A stretch of 7,391 nt of DNA from Pseudomonadota bacterium (GCA_018827585.1 JAHJXP010000007.1:1-7391), one strand, 5' to 3'; shown: positions 1-5,734, counted from the stretch's first letter. The notes: generated from the letters alone by a model not told the origin. Numbers and translations are program-made.

Positions 1-48
1 AGAATCGAACATCTCGGGAAAAACGGTCAGAATATCGAAACGGATCAT
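1..48 (-). CDS. trmD: tRNA (guanine-N1-)-methyltransferase, N-terminal fragment
   Basis: Only the first 16 codons are in the window; the rest lies beyond the left edge. They read MIRFDILTVFPEMFDS, which matches the usual TrmD opening (first beta strand, then the FPEMF turn). TrmD methylates G37 next to the anticodon of certain tRNAs, using S-adenosylmethionine through a knotted SPOUT fold, and so prevents frameshifting. The ATG lies 4 bp after the rimM stop, and a GGAGGGG Shine-Dalgarno inside the last rimM codons serves it. That fits translational coupling in the rimM-trmD order common in bacteria. Identification rests on a short stretch but is strongly backed by gene order. Confidence 0.88.
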   Translation of the reverse strand, partial: MIRFDILTVFPEMFDS

Positions 49-52
49 GGTA

Positions 53-553
53 TTAGAGCCCCTCCGGCAGCCTGACCACCATTATCCTGCCGGCGGTGTC
101 CACCTTTCTGACCACCTCGCCGATGGCGGGCAGCAAAATCTCCCTCTCCCCTCCCCGGCATACATAGACATCGTTGCTTCCCGTCGGGAACACGGATTCG
201 ATCCGGCCAAGGACCTGATCATCTTCCGTGACGACCTTAAGCCCGATGATTTCCCTCCAGTAATACTCCCCTTCCGGGAGTTTCTTCATGCTTGCCAAAG
301 GCATCCAGGCATAAGACTCCACGAGCTTTGCGGCCGCATCCGTGTCTTCGATCCCTCTGAGCTTCATAATGAAAAAACCCTTCCCGCTCCGTACGGCATC
401 CAGCGGAAAGGCAACGGCCCTCTGAACGCTTGGGCCGACGAAGACCTCGGCAAGGGTCCGCAGTACATCGTGCGCCTCGAGATACGACAAGACCTTCATG
501 CGGCCCGCAAGACCGTGAGATCTGACTATCCTGCCTATTTCAAGGAGCTCCAT
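53..553 (-). CDS. rimM: Ribosome maturation factor RimM (16S rRNA processing)
   Basis: This 166-residue protein has the normal RimM length. It acts in the cytoplasm on 30S precursors, binding ribosomal protein uS19 and helping maturation of the 16S 3' (head) domain. The N-terminal RimM barrel spans about residues 4-88, with the GRIVRSHGLAGRMKV signature at 7-21. The C-terminal PRC-like barrel spans about 94-166, with LPEGEYYW at 92-99, IIGLKV at 102-107 and the TGSNDVYV turn at 124-131. The ATG at 553 follows the khpA stop by 6 bp. No clear Shine-Dalgarno precedes it (TAA, TCTCCC, ATG), so translation probably depends on ribosomes arriving from khpA. It lies in the usual rpsP-khpA-rimM-trmD block. 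Confidence 0.96.
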   Translation of the reverse strand: MELLEIGRIVRSHGLAGRMKVLSYLEAHDVLRTLAEVFVGPSVQRAVAFPLDAVRSGKGFFIMKLRGIEDTDAAAKLVESYAWMPLASMKKLPEGEYYWREIIGLKVVTEDDQVLGRIESVFPTGSNDVYVCRGGEREILLPAIGEVVRKVDTAGRIMVVRLPEGL

Positions 554-559
554 GGGAGA

Positions 560-790
560 TTATTCAATGATTTCCAAGATGGTCCGCTTCCGTATCTTCG
601 TTGACGCCGCAGACAGGATGGTTCTCATCGCCTTGGCCGTTCTGCCCTGCTTGCCGATGACCTTGCCCAGGTCTTCCTTTGCAACTCTCAGTTCGAGGAC
701 GGAGGTCTGTTCACCCAGGATTTCGCTCACCTCGACCGAATCAGGATGATCCACCAAAGCTTGAGCCATGTACTTGATCAACTCTTTCAT
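560..790 (-). CDS. khpA: KH-domain RNA-binding protein KhpA
   Basis: This is a 76-residue single KH-domain protein of the KhpA (formerly YlqC) family, found between rpsP and rimM in many bacteria. The family binds RNA, often with partner KhpB, and affects small RNAs and cell division or envelope genes. The GxxG loop of the KH fold is visible as G46-K-Q-G49 within GKVIGKQGRT (42-51), followed by the helix AKAMRTIL. I chose the ATG at 790 because the family starts MKELIKY and because TGGAGG lies 8 bp upstream. A GTG at 811 would add seven residues (MTVEVVA) that overlap this Shine-Dalgarno. The gap from rpsP is 28 bp, which suggests the same transcript. Confidence 0.93.
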   Translation of the reverse strand: MKELIKYMAQALVDHPDSVEVSEILGEQTSVLELRVAKEDLGKVIGKQGRTAKAMRTILSAASTKIRKRTILEIIE

Positions 791-818
791 CGCCACAACC
801 TCCACAGTCACTAAAACG

Positions 819-1064
819 CTATGCCCTGATTCCCTTCTTTTCGAGCAACTGAGATACCGTTAATGTCGGTTTGGCGCCCTTGGCAAGCCATTCCCGGACG
901 CGCTCCTCTTTCAGGATAACCTCTGCGGGGTTCTTCCTGGGATCATAATTCCCCAGGATCTCCAAAAACTTTCCATCCCTTGGGGATTCAGAATCGGCCA
1001 CCACCACCCGGTAGATCGGTTTTCCTTTTGCACCTATCCGTGTCAACCTGATTTTTACCGCCAT
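819..1064 (-). CDS. rpsP: 30S ribosomal protein bS16
   Basis: This 81-residue protein is the usual size for bS16, which binds the 5' and central domains of 16S rRNA and stabilises early 30S assembly. The hallmark N-terminus AVKIRLTRIGAKGKPIYRVV and the ESPRDGKFLEILGNYDPR segment (residues 26-43) are intact. The C-terminal GAKPTLTVSQLLEKKG is also typical. The ATG at 1064 has an unusually long and distant Shine-Dalgarno, described in its own entry. The gap back to ffh is 72 bp and AT-rich. It contains a TATCAT -10-like hexamer on the minus strand (plus 1090-1095) without a convincing -35, so a weak internal promoter cannot be excluded. Confidence 0.98.
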   Translation of the reverse strand: MAVKIRLTRIGAKGKPIYRVVVADSESPRDGKFLEILGNYDPRKNPAEVILKEERVREWLAKGAKPTLTVSQLLEKKGIRA

Positions 1065-1074
1065 CCTCTGTATC

Positions 1075-1085
1075 GATCACCTCCT
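1075..1085 (-). promoter_or_regulatory. Extended Shine-Dalgarno of rpsP
   Basis: The minus strand reads AGGAGGTGATC, an 11-base perfect complement to the conserved 3' end of bacterial 16S rRNA. Its AGGAGG core lies 15 bp from the ATG, longer than the usual 5-9 bp; counted from the end of the full match the gap is 10 bp. No better ribosome binding site is visible nearer the start codon. Confidence 0.75.
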
Positions 1086-1136
1086 GAATATGATATTTTT
1101 TTACGGACTAAGAAACATAACACATCTTTTTTTGCA

Positions 1137-2468
1137 TTAAAAGGGGAAATTGCCTCTGCGGATGGATTTTACCCCCCCTTTTGTCATCCTCTTCATCATT
1201 TTCCGCATTTCTGCGTAATTCTTCAGCAGGCGGTTCACGTCCTGAATCTGCGTCCCGCTGCCCCGGGCGATCCTCTTGCGCCGGCTGCCGTCGATGAGCA
1301 GATGGTTTTGCCGCTCCTTTACGGTCATGGAATCGATGATCGCCGCGATCCTGACCAGCTCGCCTTCATCGGGCGTCATCTCCTTGAGGGCCTTGATTTT
1401 TTTCATCCCCGGGATCATGCCGAGGATGTCCTGCAGGGGTCCCATCTTCCTGATCTGGGCGAGATGATCCTGAAAATCTTCGAGGGTGAATTCATTTTTC
1501 CGGATCTTCCGTTCGAGGACCCGCGCCTCCCGTTCGTCCACCGCCGCCCGGGCCTTTTCCACGAGGGTCAGGACATCCCCCATGCCGAGGATGCGGGAAG
1601 CCATCCGCTCGGGGTGGAAGACCTCGAGGGCCTCGATCTTTTCCCCGACGCCGATGAACTTGATGGGCTTGCCGATGACGGCCCTGAGCGAGAGCGCCGC
1701 GCCGCCGCGTGCGTCTCCGTCCATCTTGGTCATGATCACGCCGTCGATCCCCAAGAGCTCGTTGAAGCGGCCCGCCACATTGACCGCATCCTGACCCGTC
1801 ATGGCATCCGCCACAAAGAGGATTTCCGAGGGATTGATCAGCGATTTGATCCGCTTGAGCTCATCCATCATCCTGGCGTCGACGGCCAGCCTTCCCGCCG
1901 TATCGACCACGATAACCTCGTAGCCGTTCCGTCTCGCCTCCTCCACGGCCTTGACACAGATCGCCGCCGGGTCCTGTAAACCGGCCGCATCGAAGATCCC
2001 GGCGCCGATCTGCAGACCGAGCATCTTTAACTGCTCCATGGCGGCAGGCCGGTACACGTCCGCGGAGACCAGAGTGACCCGTTTGCCCTGCGAGGCTATC
2101 AGGCGGGCAAGCTTGACCGCGGTCGTCGTCTTCCCGCACCCCTGAAGGCCGGTCAGCATGATCGGCGCTGGGATTCGGCTGCCGAATTTCAGCTGGCTGC
2201 TCACCCCGCCCATCAGCTCGACCAGGCGGTCGTGGACGATCTTCACCACCTGCTGTCCGGGGGTGATGCTGTCGAGGACCTCCTGCCCCACGGCCCTGGT
2301 CCGGATATCCTCTATGAAATCGCGGACGACGCGGAAATTTACATCGGCCTCGAGAAGGGCCATGCGGATCTCCTTCAGGGCAGACCGGATGTTTTCTTCA
2401 TCCAGGCTCCCCCGCCCCTTGAGTTTCCTGAAGATGCCGTCCAGTTTTTCCGTTAGGTTCTCAAACAC
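1137..2468 (-). CDS. ffh: Signal recognition particle GTPase Ffh (SRP54)
   Basis: This 443-residue protein is the SRP protein subunit. With 4.5S RNA it binds signal sequences of nascent membrane proteins and delivers ribosomes to FtsY and SecYEG. In order there is an N helical bundle (about 1-90), a Ras-like G domain with P-loop GLQGCGKTT (107-115), DTAGR (189-193) and TKMDGDARGG (247-256), and the methionine-rich M domain (about 325-432), including the RNA-binding SRRKRIARGSG (395-405). Ser is common at the fifth P-loop position, which is Cys here, but the essential GxxxxGKT pattern is intact. The start is GTG, placed by the family opening MFENLTEKLD; only a weak GAGAG-like ribosome site precedes it. 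It is followed by rpsP, the classical order. No 4.5S RNA gene is seen in the window. Confidence 0.97.
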   Translation of the reverse strand: MFENLTEKLDGIFRKLKGRGSLDEENIRSALKEIRMALLEADVNFRVVRDFIEDIRTRAVGQEVLDSITPGQQVVKIVHDRLVELMGGVSSQLKFGSRIPAPIMLTGLQGCGKTTTAVKLARLIASQGKRVTLVSADVYRPAAMEQLKMLGLQIGAGIFDAAGLQDPAAICVKAVEEARRNGYEVIVVDTAGRLAVDARMMDELKRIKSLINPSEILFVADAMTGQDAVNVAGRFNELLGIDGVIMTKMDGDARGGAALSLRAVIGKPIKFIGVGEKIEALEVFHPERMASRILGMGDVLTLVEKARAAVDEREARVLERKIRKNEFTLEDFQDHLAQIRKMGPLQDILGMIPGMKKIKALKEMTPDEGELVRIAAIIDSMTVKERQNHLLIDGSRRKRIARGSGTQIQDVNRLLKNYAEMRKMMKRMTKGGVKSIRRGNFPF

Positions 2469-2520
2469 TTGCTTCTCTCAACCCAATTTGCCCTTTCCGG
2501 GCCAAAAAGATCGAACCTCT

Positions 2521-2536
2521 CCGCGGTAAGCCGCGG
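2521..2536. repeat. CCGCGG hairpin upstream of ffh
   Basis: Two CCGCGG copies separated by TAAG form a perfect 6-bp GC stem with a 4-base loop, 53 bp before the ffh start. No T-run follows on either strand, so it is not an intrinsic terminator. It would sit in the mRNA between the SPOR gene and ffh, where it could affect processing or stability. The remaining sequence from 2469 to 2520 shows nothing clear apart from a weak imperfect stem (CCC/GGG with flanking TTTG/CAAA) at about 2487-2506. Confidence 0.45.
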
Positions 2537-2582
2537 GAAATTTGACGGCTTCATAAAAAAGTAAAATTTCCCCTCCCCCGGC

Positions 2583-2605
2583 GGGAGGGGATTAAGGGGA
2601 GGGGG
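2583..2605 (+). other. G-quadruplex motif, left arm
   Basis: The plus strand holds four G-runs (3, 4, 4 and 5 G) separated by loops of A, ATTAA and A. This meets the classical four-run, loop 1-7 pattern. It lies in the left arm of the inverted repeat and overlaps the 3' half of the left hairpin, so the two folds compete. Folding is predicted from pattern only. Confidence 0.5.
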
Positions 2606-2636
2606 CAATAATTCACTGAAACACAACCCCTTTTCA

Positions 2637-2657
2637 CCCCCACCCTAACCCTCCCCC
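2637..2657 (-). other. G-quadruplex motif, right arm
   Basis: The minus strand, which is the mRNA sense here, holds G-runs of 5, 3, 3 and 5 with loops A, TTA and T. These are very short loops that favour a stable quadruplex. The first run is shared with the hairpin CCTCCCCC/GGGGGAGG, so hairpin and quadruplex exclude each other. It lies 60-80 bp after the SPOR gene stop in the transcript. Confidence 0.5.
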
Positions 2658-2717
2658 ATCAAGGGGGAGGAGATTTTGGACTTTTTACGAGGTCGGGAAA
2701 TTTGCCCGCCGACGGAT

Positions 2718-3566
2718 TCAATCCCCGTTCCCGTTCCGGCCGGAGGGTCGGATTATGCATTTCAAGCCACCGATCTTTCCAGCCAGACTGTCGGCCGCCT
2801 CCTGCGCCTTTGCCCGGCTTTCGAAACCGTCCACGATCACCCGGAACCACAGCCCCTTGGCGGGCAGCTCCTTCATTGCCACCTTCGGCGAAAAACCGAG
2901 GGAGACGAGTCTCTGCGCCATCTGTTCGGCCTTGCTTCTCTCCCGGTAAGCGGCCGCCTGGACCTCGAAACGCCCCTTACCCGGGGACGCCGCCCCCTCG
3001 GCCGCCGGTGCGGATGGCAATGCCTCCGGCTTCTTCTTATCCGTCTGCGCCGCCGCCTTCTCTGACGACGGATCCTGTTTTTTGACGACCCCGTCTCCTG
3101 CGGGAAGCGGGGGGTGTCTTTTCCCGGCCGCAGAGCCGGGGGGCATTGCCGGCTGTCCTGTCAGCGCCTTATTTGCCGCCGGACCGGCCGGAGCGGGGGG
3201 ACTTTCCCCGCGCCGGTTTTTTTCCGTGTTCGCCGTCATTTCTTCGGGCGTTCGCTCTTTCTTTCCTCCCAGGGTCTCATAGAAGGTCAAATCGAACCTG
3301 TCCTCGCTGCCGGCCTGTTCGTTTTTCGCCCCCTGTTCCGCCGGCGGCGGCACCCTCCCCGCCTTCGGGAGGGAAGCAAGCAGGCTATCGCGGATCAGTT
3401 CCGGAATACCGGGGAAAGACCGCTCCGGATAGGTCTCCATGTGCTTGCCCACGACGATGCCGAGGAGGAACATGGAAAAGAGCAGCAGGGACATGCCGCA
3501 GACAAACAGGATGAGTCCCAGCTTGCCCAGCCTCAGTTCGAACACGCGTCTGTTTTTTGATGCCAT
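2718..3566 (-). CDS. Membrane-anchored SPOR-domain protein
   Basis: This 282-residue protein probably sits in the inner membrane facing the periplasm. A short basic cytoplasmic tail (about 1-15) precedes one transmembrane helix (about 16-40, LGLILFVCGMSLLLFSMFLL). A periplasmic segment follows with the FDLTFYETL motif (91-99), then a low-complexity Pro/Ala/Lys linker (about 100-197) and a C-terminal SPOR domain (about 198-273, starting RFEVQAAAYRERSKAEQMAQRL). SPOR domains bind denuded glycan strands of septal peptidoglycan, and the layout resembles FtsN-like division proteins, but FtsN identity is not established. The ATG at 3566 follows the argS stop by 25 bp with only a weak GCGGG-type ribosome site, so it probably shares the argS transcript. 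SPOR proteins with a YETL motif beside argS are familiar from Desulfobacterota. Confidence 0.85.
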   Translation of the reverse strand: MASKNRRVFELRLGKLGLILFVCGMSLLLFSMFLLGIVVGKHMETYPERSFPGIPELIRDSLLASLPKAGRVPPPAEQGAKNEQAGSEDRFDLTFYETLGGKKERTPEEMTANTEKNRRGESPPAPAGPAANKALTGQPAMPPGSAAGKRHPPLPAGDGVVKKQDPSSEKAAAQTDKKKPEALPSAPAAEGAASPGKGRFEVQAAAYRERSKAEQMAQRLVSLGFSPKVAMKELPAKGLWFRVIVDGFESRAKAQEAADSLAGKIGGLKCIIRPSGRNGNGD

Positions 3567-3591
3567 GACCGCAAACCCGCAATCCCCGCTG

Positions 3592-5256
3592 CTACATCTT
3601 TTCCGGTGCGGAAACCCCCAGCATTTTCAGGGCGTTTTTCAGAACCGCCAGCACCGACCGGACCAGAAACAACCTGGCCGCGGTAAGGGCGCCGTCGTCG
3701 GAAATCACCTTGTTCTTGTTGTAATAGCTGTGGAAGATGGACGCCAGATCGTTCAGGTAGAAGGTCAGGCGATGGGGCTCCAGCGTTCGCGCCGCCCCCT
3801 CCACCACCTCAGGAAACCGGGTGATCGTCTTGATAAGATCGACCTCTTCCGGCAGTTTCAGGAGGCCGAGATCCGCCTGACCGCAGGCCGGCATCCCGAT
3901 CCCCCTCTCGGCAGCCATCCGGATGATGCTGCAGATCCGGGCATGGGCGTACTGGACATAATAGACCGGGTTCTCGTTTGACTGCCGCTTGGCCAGTTCC
4001 AGGTCAAAATCAAGGTGGCTGTCGGAACGTCTCATCAGGAAATTGTAACGGGCCGCGTCCTTTCCCACCTCGTCGACCACCTCCCGGAGGGTGACGAACT
4101 CGCCTGACCGGGTTGACATCGCCACCGGCTTCCCTTCCCTCAGCAGATTGACAAGCTGCACCAGGATCACCTTCAGGGCTTCCTTGTCGTATCCCAGCGC
4201 CTGGACGGCCGCGGACATCCGGGGGATGTACCCGTGATGGTCGGCGCCCCAGACGTCGATGACCGTCTCGACCCCCCGGAGAAACTTGTTCCGGTGGTAG
4301 GCGATGTCCGCGGCAAAATAGGTCGGGTCCCCGTTTTTCCGGATCACGACCCGGTCCTTCTCGTCCCCGAAGGCGGTGGTTCTGAACCAGAGGGCCTCCT
4401 CCCGGCGATAGACGAATCCCTTCTCTTGGAGCGTTTGGAGGAGCCTGCCCACGCCGTCCTCCCGGTAGAGCTCGCTCTCGCGGAAGTAGAGATCGAAAAC
4501 GACCCCGAAGGCCCGCAGGTCTTCCTTGATCCCATCGAGGATGGCGTTTCCCGCATATGCGGTCAGGAGAGGGATGACCTCCCCGGGCGCCATGTGCCGA
4601 TACCGTTCCCCGTCCCTTTTCAGGAGCTCCGCGGCCAGGTCCCGGATGTAATCCCCCCGGTAGCAGCCGTCGGTAAATTCTTCCGTCTCGCCCAAAAGCT
4701 CCCGGTAACGCAGAAAAACCGATTTACCAAGGTTGTTCATCTGGTTTCCCGCATCGTTGATATAATACTCCCGGAAAACCCGATAACCGACGGCCGCAAG
4801 GATGTTCGCGATGACATCTCCCACCACGGCGCCCCGGGCGTGACCGATGTGGAGCGGCCCCGTAGGGTTGGCGCTGACGAACTCCACCTGGACTTGCCCG
4901 CCTTTTCCCAGCTCCGACGAACCGTAGCTGTCCCCCTGCCTGATGACCTCTTCGAGGTAACGGATCAGGACGCCTTCCCGGATGAAAAAATTCATGAATC
5001 CGGGACCGGCGATCTCCACCCTCTCAAGAACTCCCTCGGCATCATCGATCTTCTCCGCAAGGACCCCGGCGATCTCGCGGGGATTCTTCCCAACCTGCGA
5101 GGCGAGCACCATCGCCACGTTGGATGCGTAGTCCCCGTGGCCGGGCTCTTTCGTCAACTCCACCTCGATAAACGGAGGCGCCGCCTCCGGCAGAAACCCC
5201 GTCGCGACGCTCGCCCGAATCGCCTTATCAAGAAGTGCAACCAGTTGCCTTTTCAT
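3592..5256 (-). CDS. argS: Arginyl-tRNA synthetase
   Basis: This 554-residue class I synthetase charges tRNA-Arg with arginine using ATP. The N-terminal Add-1 domain that recognises the tRNA elbow spans about 1-105, with GHGDYASNVA at 39-48. The catalytic Rossmann domain carries ANPTGPLHIGHARGA (HIGH at 136-139). The second signature is the degenerate MSTRSGEFVTL (380-390) in place of KMSKS, a substitution common in ArgRS. The anticodon-binding helical domain follows, from about residue 430, with the typical NENPVYYVQYAHARI segment. I chose ATG 5256 because GGAGAG (5272-5267) lies 10 bp upstream and the family starts MKRxL. The ATG at 5274 would consume that ribosome site and lacks one of its own. 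The start lies just past an intrinsic terminator, an odd arrangement discussed separately. Confidence 0.97.
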   Translation of the reverse strand: MKRQLVALLDKAIRASVATGFLPEAAPPFIEVELTKEPGHGDYASNVAMVLASQVGKNPREIAGVLAEKIDDAEGVLERVEIAGPGFMNFFIREGVLIRYLEEVIRQGDSYGSSELGKGGQVQVEFVSANPTGPLHIGHARGAVVGDVIANILAAVGYRVFREYYINDAGNQMNNLGKSVFLRYRELLGETEEFTDGCYRGDYIRDLAAELLKRDGERYRHMAPGEVIPLLTAYAGNAILDGIKEDLRAFGVVFDLYFRESELYREDGVGRLLQTLQEKGFVYRREEALWFRTTAFGDEKDRVVIRKNGDPTYFAADIAYHRNKFLRGVETVIDVWGADHHGYIPRMSAAVQALGYDKEALKVILVQLVNLLREGKPVAMSTRSGEFVTLREVVDEVGKDAARYNFLMRRSDSHLDFDLELAKRQSNENPVYYVQYAHARICSIIRMAAERGIGMPACGQADLGLLKLPEEVDLIKTITRFPEVVEGAARTLEPHRLTFYLNDLASIFHSYYNKNKVISDDGALTAARLFLVRSVLAVLKNALKMLGVSAPEKM

Positions 5257-5277
5257 CGATGGCCGTCTCTCCATATG

Positions 5278-5303
5278 AAAAAAGTTGGCCGCAAGGCCAA
5301 CCC
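5278..5303 (-). terminator. Intrinsic terminator or attenuator in the argS leader
   Basis: On the minus strand GTTGGCC, loop TTGC and GGCCAAC form a perfect 7-bp stem directly followed by six T residues, the textbook intrinsic terminator form. Two extra G bases before the stem can wobble-pair with the first Ts. On the plus strand the hairpin is followed by CCTTTG, so it works in one direction only. It lies 129 bp after the stop of the small Cys gene and 21 bp before the argS ATG. I see no convincing promoter between it and argS, which makes attenuation of argS possible. Confidence 0.8.
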
Positions 5304-5431
5304 TTTGCCTTCATAAATACTCTCTCCCGGCCTTCGATAAAGGGGGGGCCTCTTTCCGCAGCCCTGCCTGATGGTTGCGGCCGCTCCAAGCCCCCGCCCG
5401 CTGACCGGTTTTCCGCCGGAGCGCCCTGCCC
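5304..5431 (-). other. GC-rich leader between the Cys gene and argS
   Basis: These bases contain no supported protein gene. On the minus strand they hold a possible long stem (GGGGGC near 5395 with GCCCCC near 5345) and AAGGCC (5334-5329). AAGGCC can pair perfectly with GGCCTT (5297-5292) inside the 5' arm and loop of the downstream terminator, giving a candidate antiterminator. A GGGAG ribosome site (5328-5324) stands 9 bp before an ATG (5314-5312) that opens a 28-codon frame. No T-box consensus (AGGGTGG with ACCGCG) was found. Confidence 0.4.
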
Positions 5432-5605
5432 CTAATTCTCCCGGCAGGCCTGCTCCACCAGGTCGATGTCCTTGTCCTTGATGGAAAGGTCGCGCGAATA
5501 CTCCGTACAGCGTACGGAACCGGACGCATCTGTCGTCACACTGAACCTTTTCTGGCAGTTCTCGCGCCAAGCGCAGATGGAACAGAACTTCCTCTCGTTT
5601 CCCAC
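5432..5605 (-). CDS. Small cysteine-rich protein (57 aa), function unknown
   Basis: This gene begins at GTG (5605) and ends at TAG, giving 57 residues. Cys 8, 11, 18, 33 and 54 include the run FCSICAWRENCQKRF (7-21), that is C-x2-C-x6-C, with a further Cys at 33. Three or four of these could hold zinc or an iron-sulfur cluster, though this is inference. The C-terminal part, SRDLSIKDKDIDLVEQ, is charged and probably helical, and there is no signal peptide or membrane segment. The coherent Cys and Trp pattern and sensible codons argue for a real gene. I recall similar small FCSICAWRENC proteins in Desulfobacterota but cannot verify this. The ribosome site is poor (AGGGGG, 5 bp upstream). GTG 5605 is the only usual start after the preceding in-frame stop. 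A promoter-like sequence lies upstream. Confidence 0.7.
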   Translation of the reverse strand: MGNERKFCSICAWRENCQKRFSVTTDASGSVRCTEYSRDLSIKDKDIDLVEQACREN

Positions 5606-5650
5606 TCCCGCCCCCTGTAAGCAGCCGTTTCTCCTTGCAGTCCGAGCAGT

Positions 5651-5679
5651 ACACTATCCCGATATGGATTTGAAGTCAA
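5651..5679 (-). promoter_or_regulatory. Sigma-70-like promoter for the small Cys gene
   Basis: On the minus strand TTGACT (5679-5674) is followed after 17 bp by TAGTGT (5656-5651). The -35 differs from consensus by one base, and the -10 keeps only the key T, A and last T. Transcription would start near 5644, giving a leader of about 40 bases before GTG 5605. Confidence 0.45.
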
Positions 5680-5705
5680 GAGATTTGATGGGCGCCAAAA
5701 ATCGC

Positions 5706-5734
5706 TCGACAAAAAGTCCGGTTTCATCTATTGT
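5706..5734 (+). promoter_or_regulatory. Sigma-70-like promoter for the exported-protein gene
   Basis: On the plus strand TCGACA (5706-5711) and TATTGT (5729-5734) are separated by exactly 17 bp. They match the -35 and -10 consensus at five and four of six positions. The start would be near 5741, about 67 bp before the ATG at 5808. It diverges from the promoter proposed for the Cys gene. Confidence 0.45.

Larger units (their letters stand above)
2544..2696. repeat. MITE-like interspersed inverted-repeat element
   Basis: This is an imperfect palindrome of about 150 bp with arms of about 50-60 bp around a roughly 30-bp spacer (2606-2635). The left outer part (GACGGCTTCATAAAAAAGT) mirrors the right (ACTTTTTACGAGGTCG). 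The next layer (AAAATTTC, AAAATCTC) also matches when reversed. Each arm folds into its own hairpin: CCCCTCCC/GGGAGGGG with a 5-base loop at 2570-2590, and CCTCCCCC/GGGGGAGG with a 5-base loop at 2650-2670. It encodes no protein. The pattern resembles the repetitive C/G-rich palindromes with ACTTTTTACGA-type ends that I recall from several Desulfobacterota genomes. It lies entirely between the SPOR gene and ffh. Copy number elsewhere cannot be judged from here. Confidence 0.7.

Noticed and set aside
47..604. Plus-strand 185-residue frame opposite rimM
   Set aside because: It is antisense to a confidently identified gene, has no recognisable features and shows shadow-frame composition. The same holds for other plus-strand frames opposite ffh, the SPOR gene, argS and the pilus gene.
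560..811. Longer khpA start at GTG 811
   Set aside because: The extra MTVEVVA overlaps the GGAGG site that serves ATG 790, and the family starts at MKELIKY.
2521..2536. CCGCGG hairpin as an intrinsic terminator
   Set aside because: No T-run follows on either strand.
2554..2690. CRISPR array in the C/G-rich repeats
   Set aside because: The structure is one inverted repeat with nested hairpins, not regularly spaced direct repeats with unique spacers.
3592..5274. argS starting at ATG 5274
   Set aside because: No ribosome site precedes it; its own codons contain the GGAGAG that serves ATG 5256.
5256..5431. T-box riboswitch upstream of argS
   Set aside because: The terminator is present, but no T-box sequence, specifier stem or antiterminator consensus is visible.
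5253..5654. 133-residue minus-strand frame spanning the argS leader
   Set aside because: After the first 12 or so residues it reads as arbitrary Arg/Gly-rich sequence, in a different frame from the coherent Cys gene. It also crosses the terminator.
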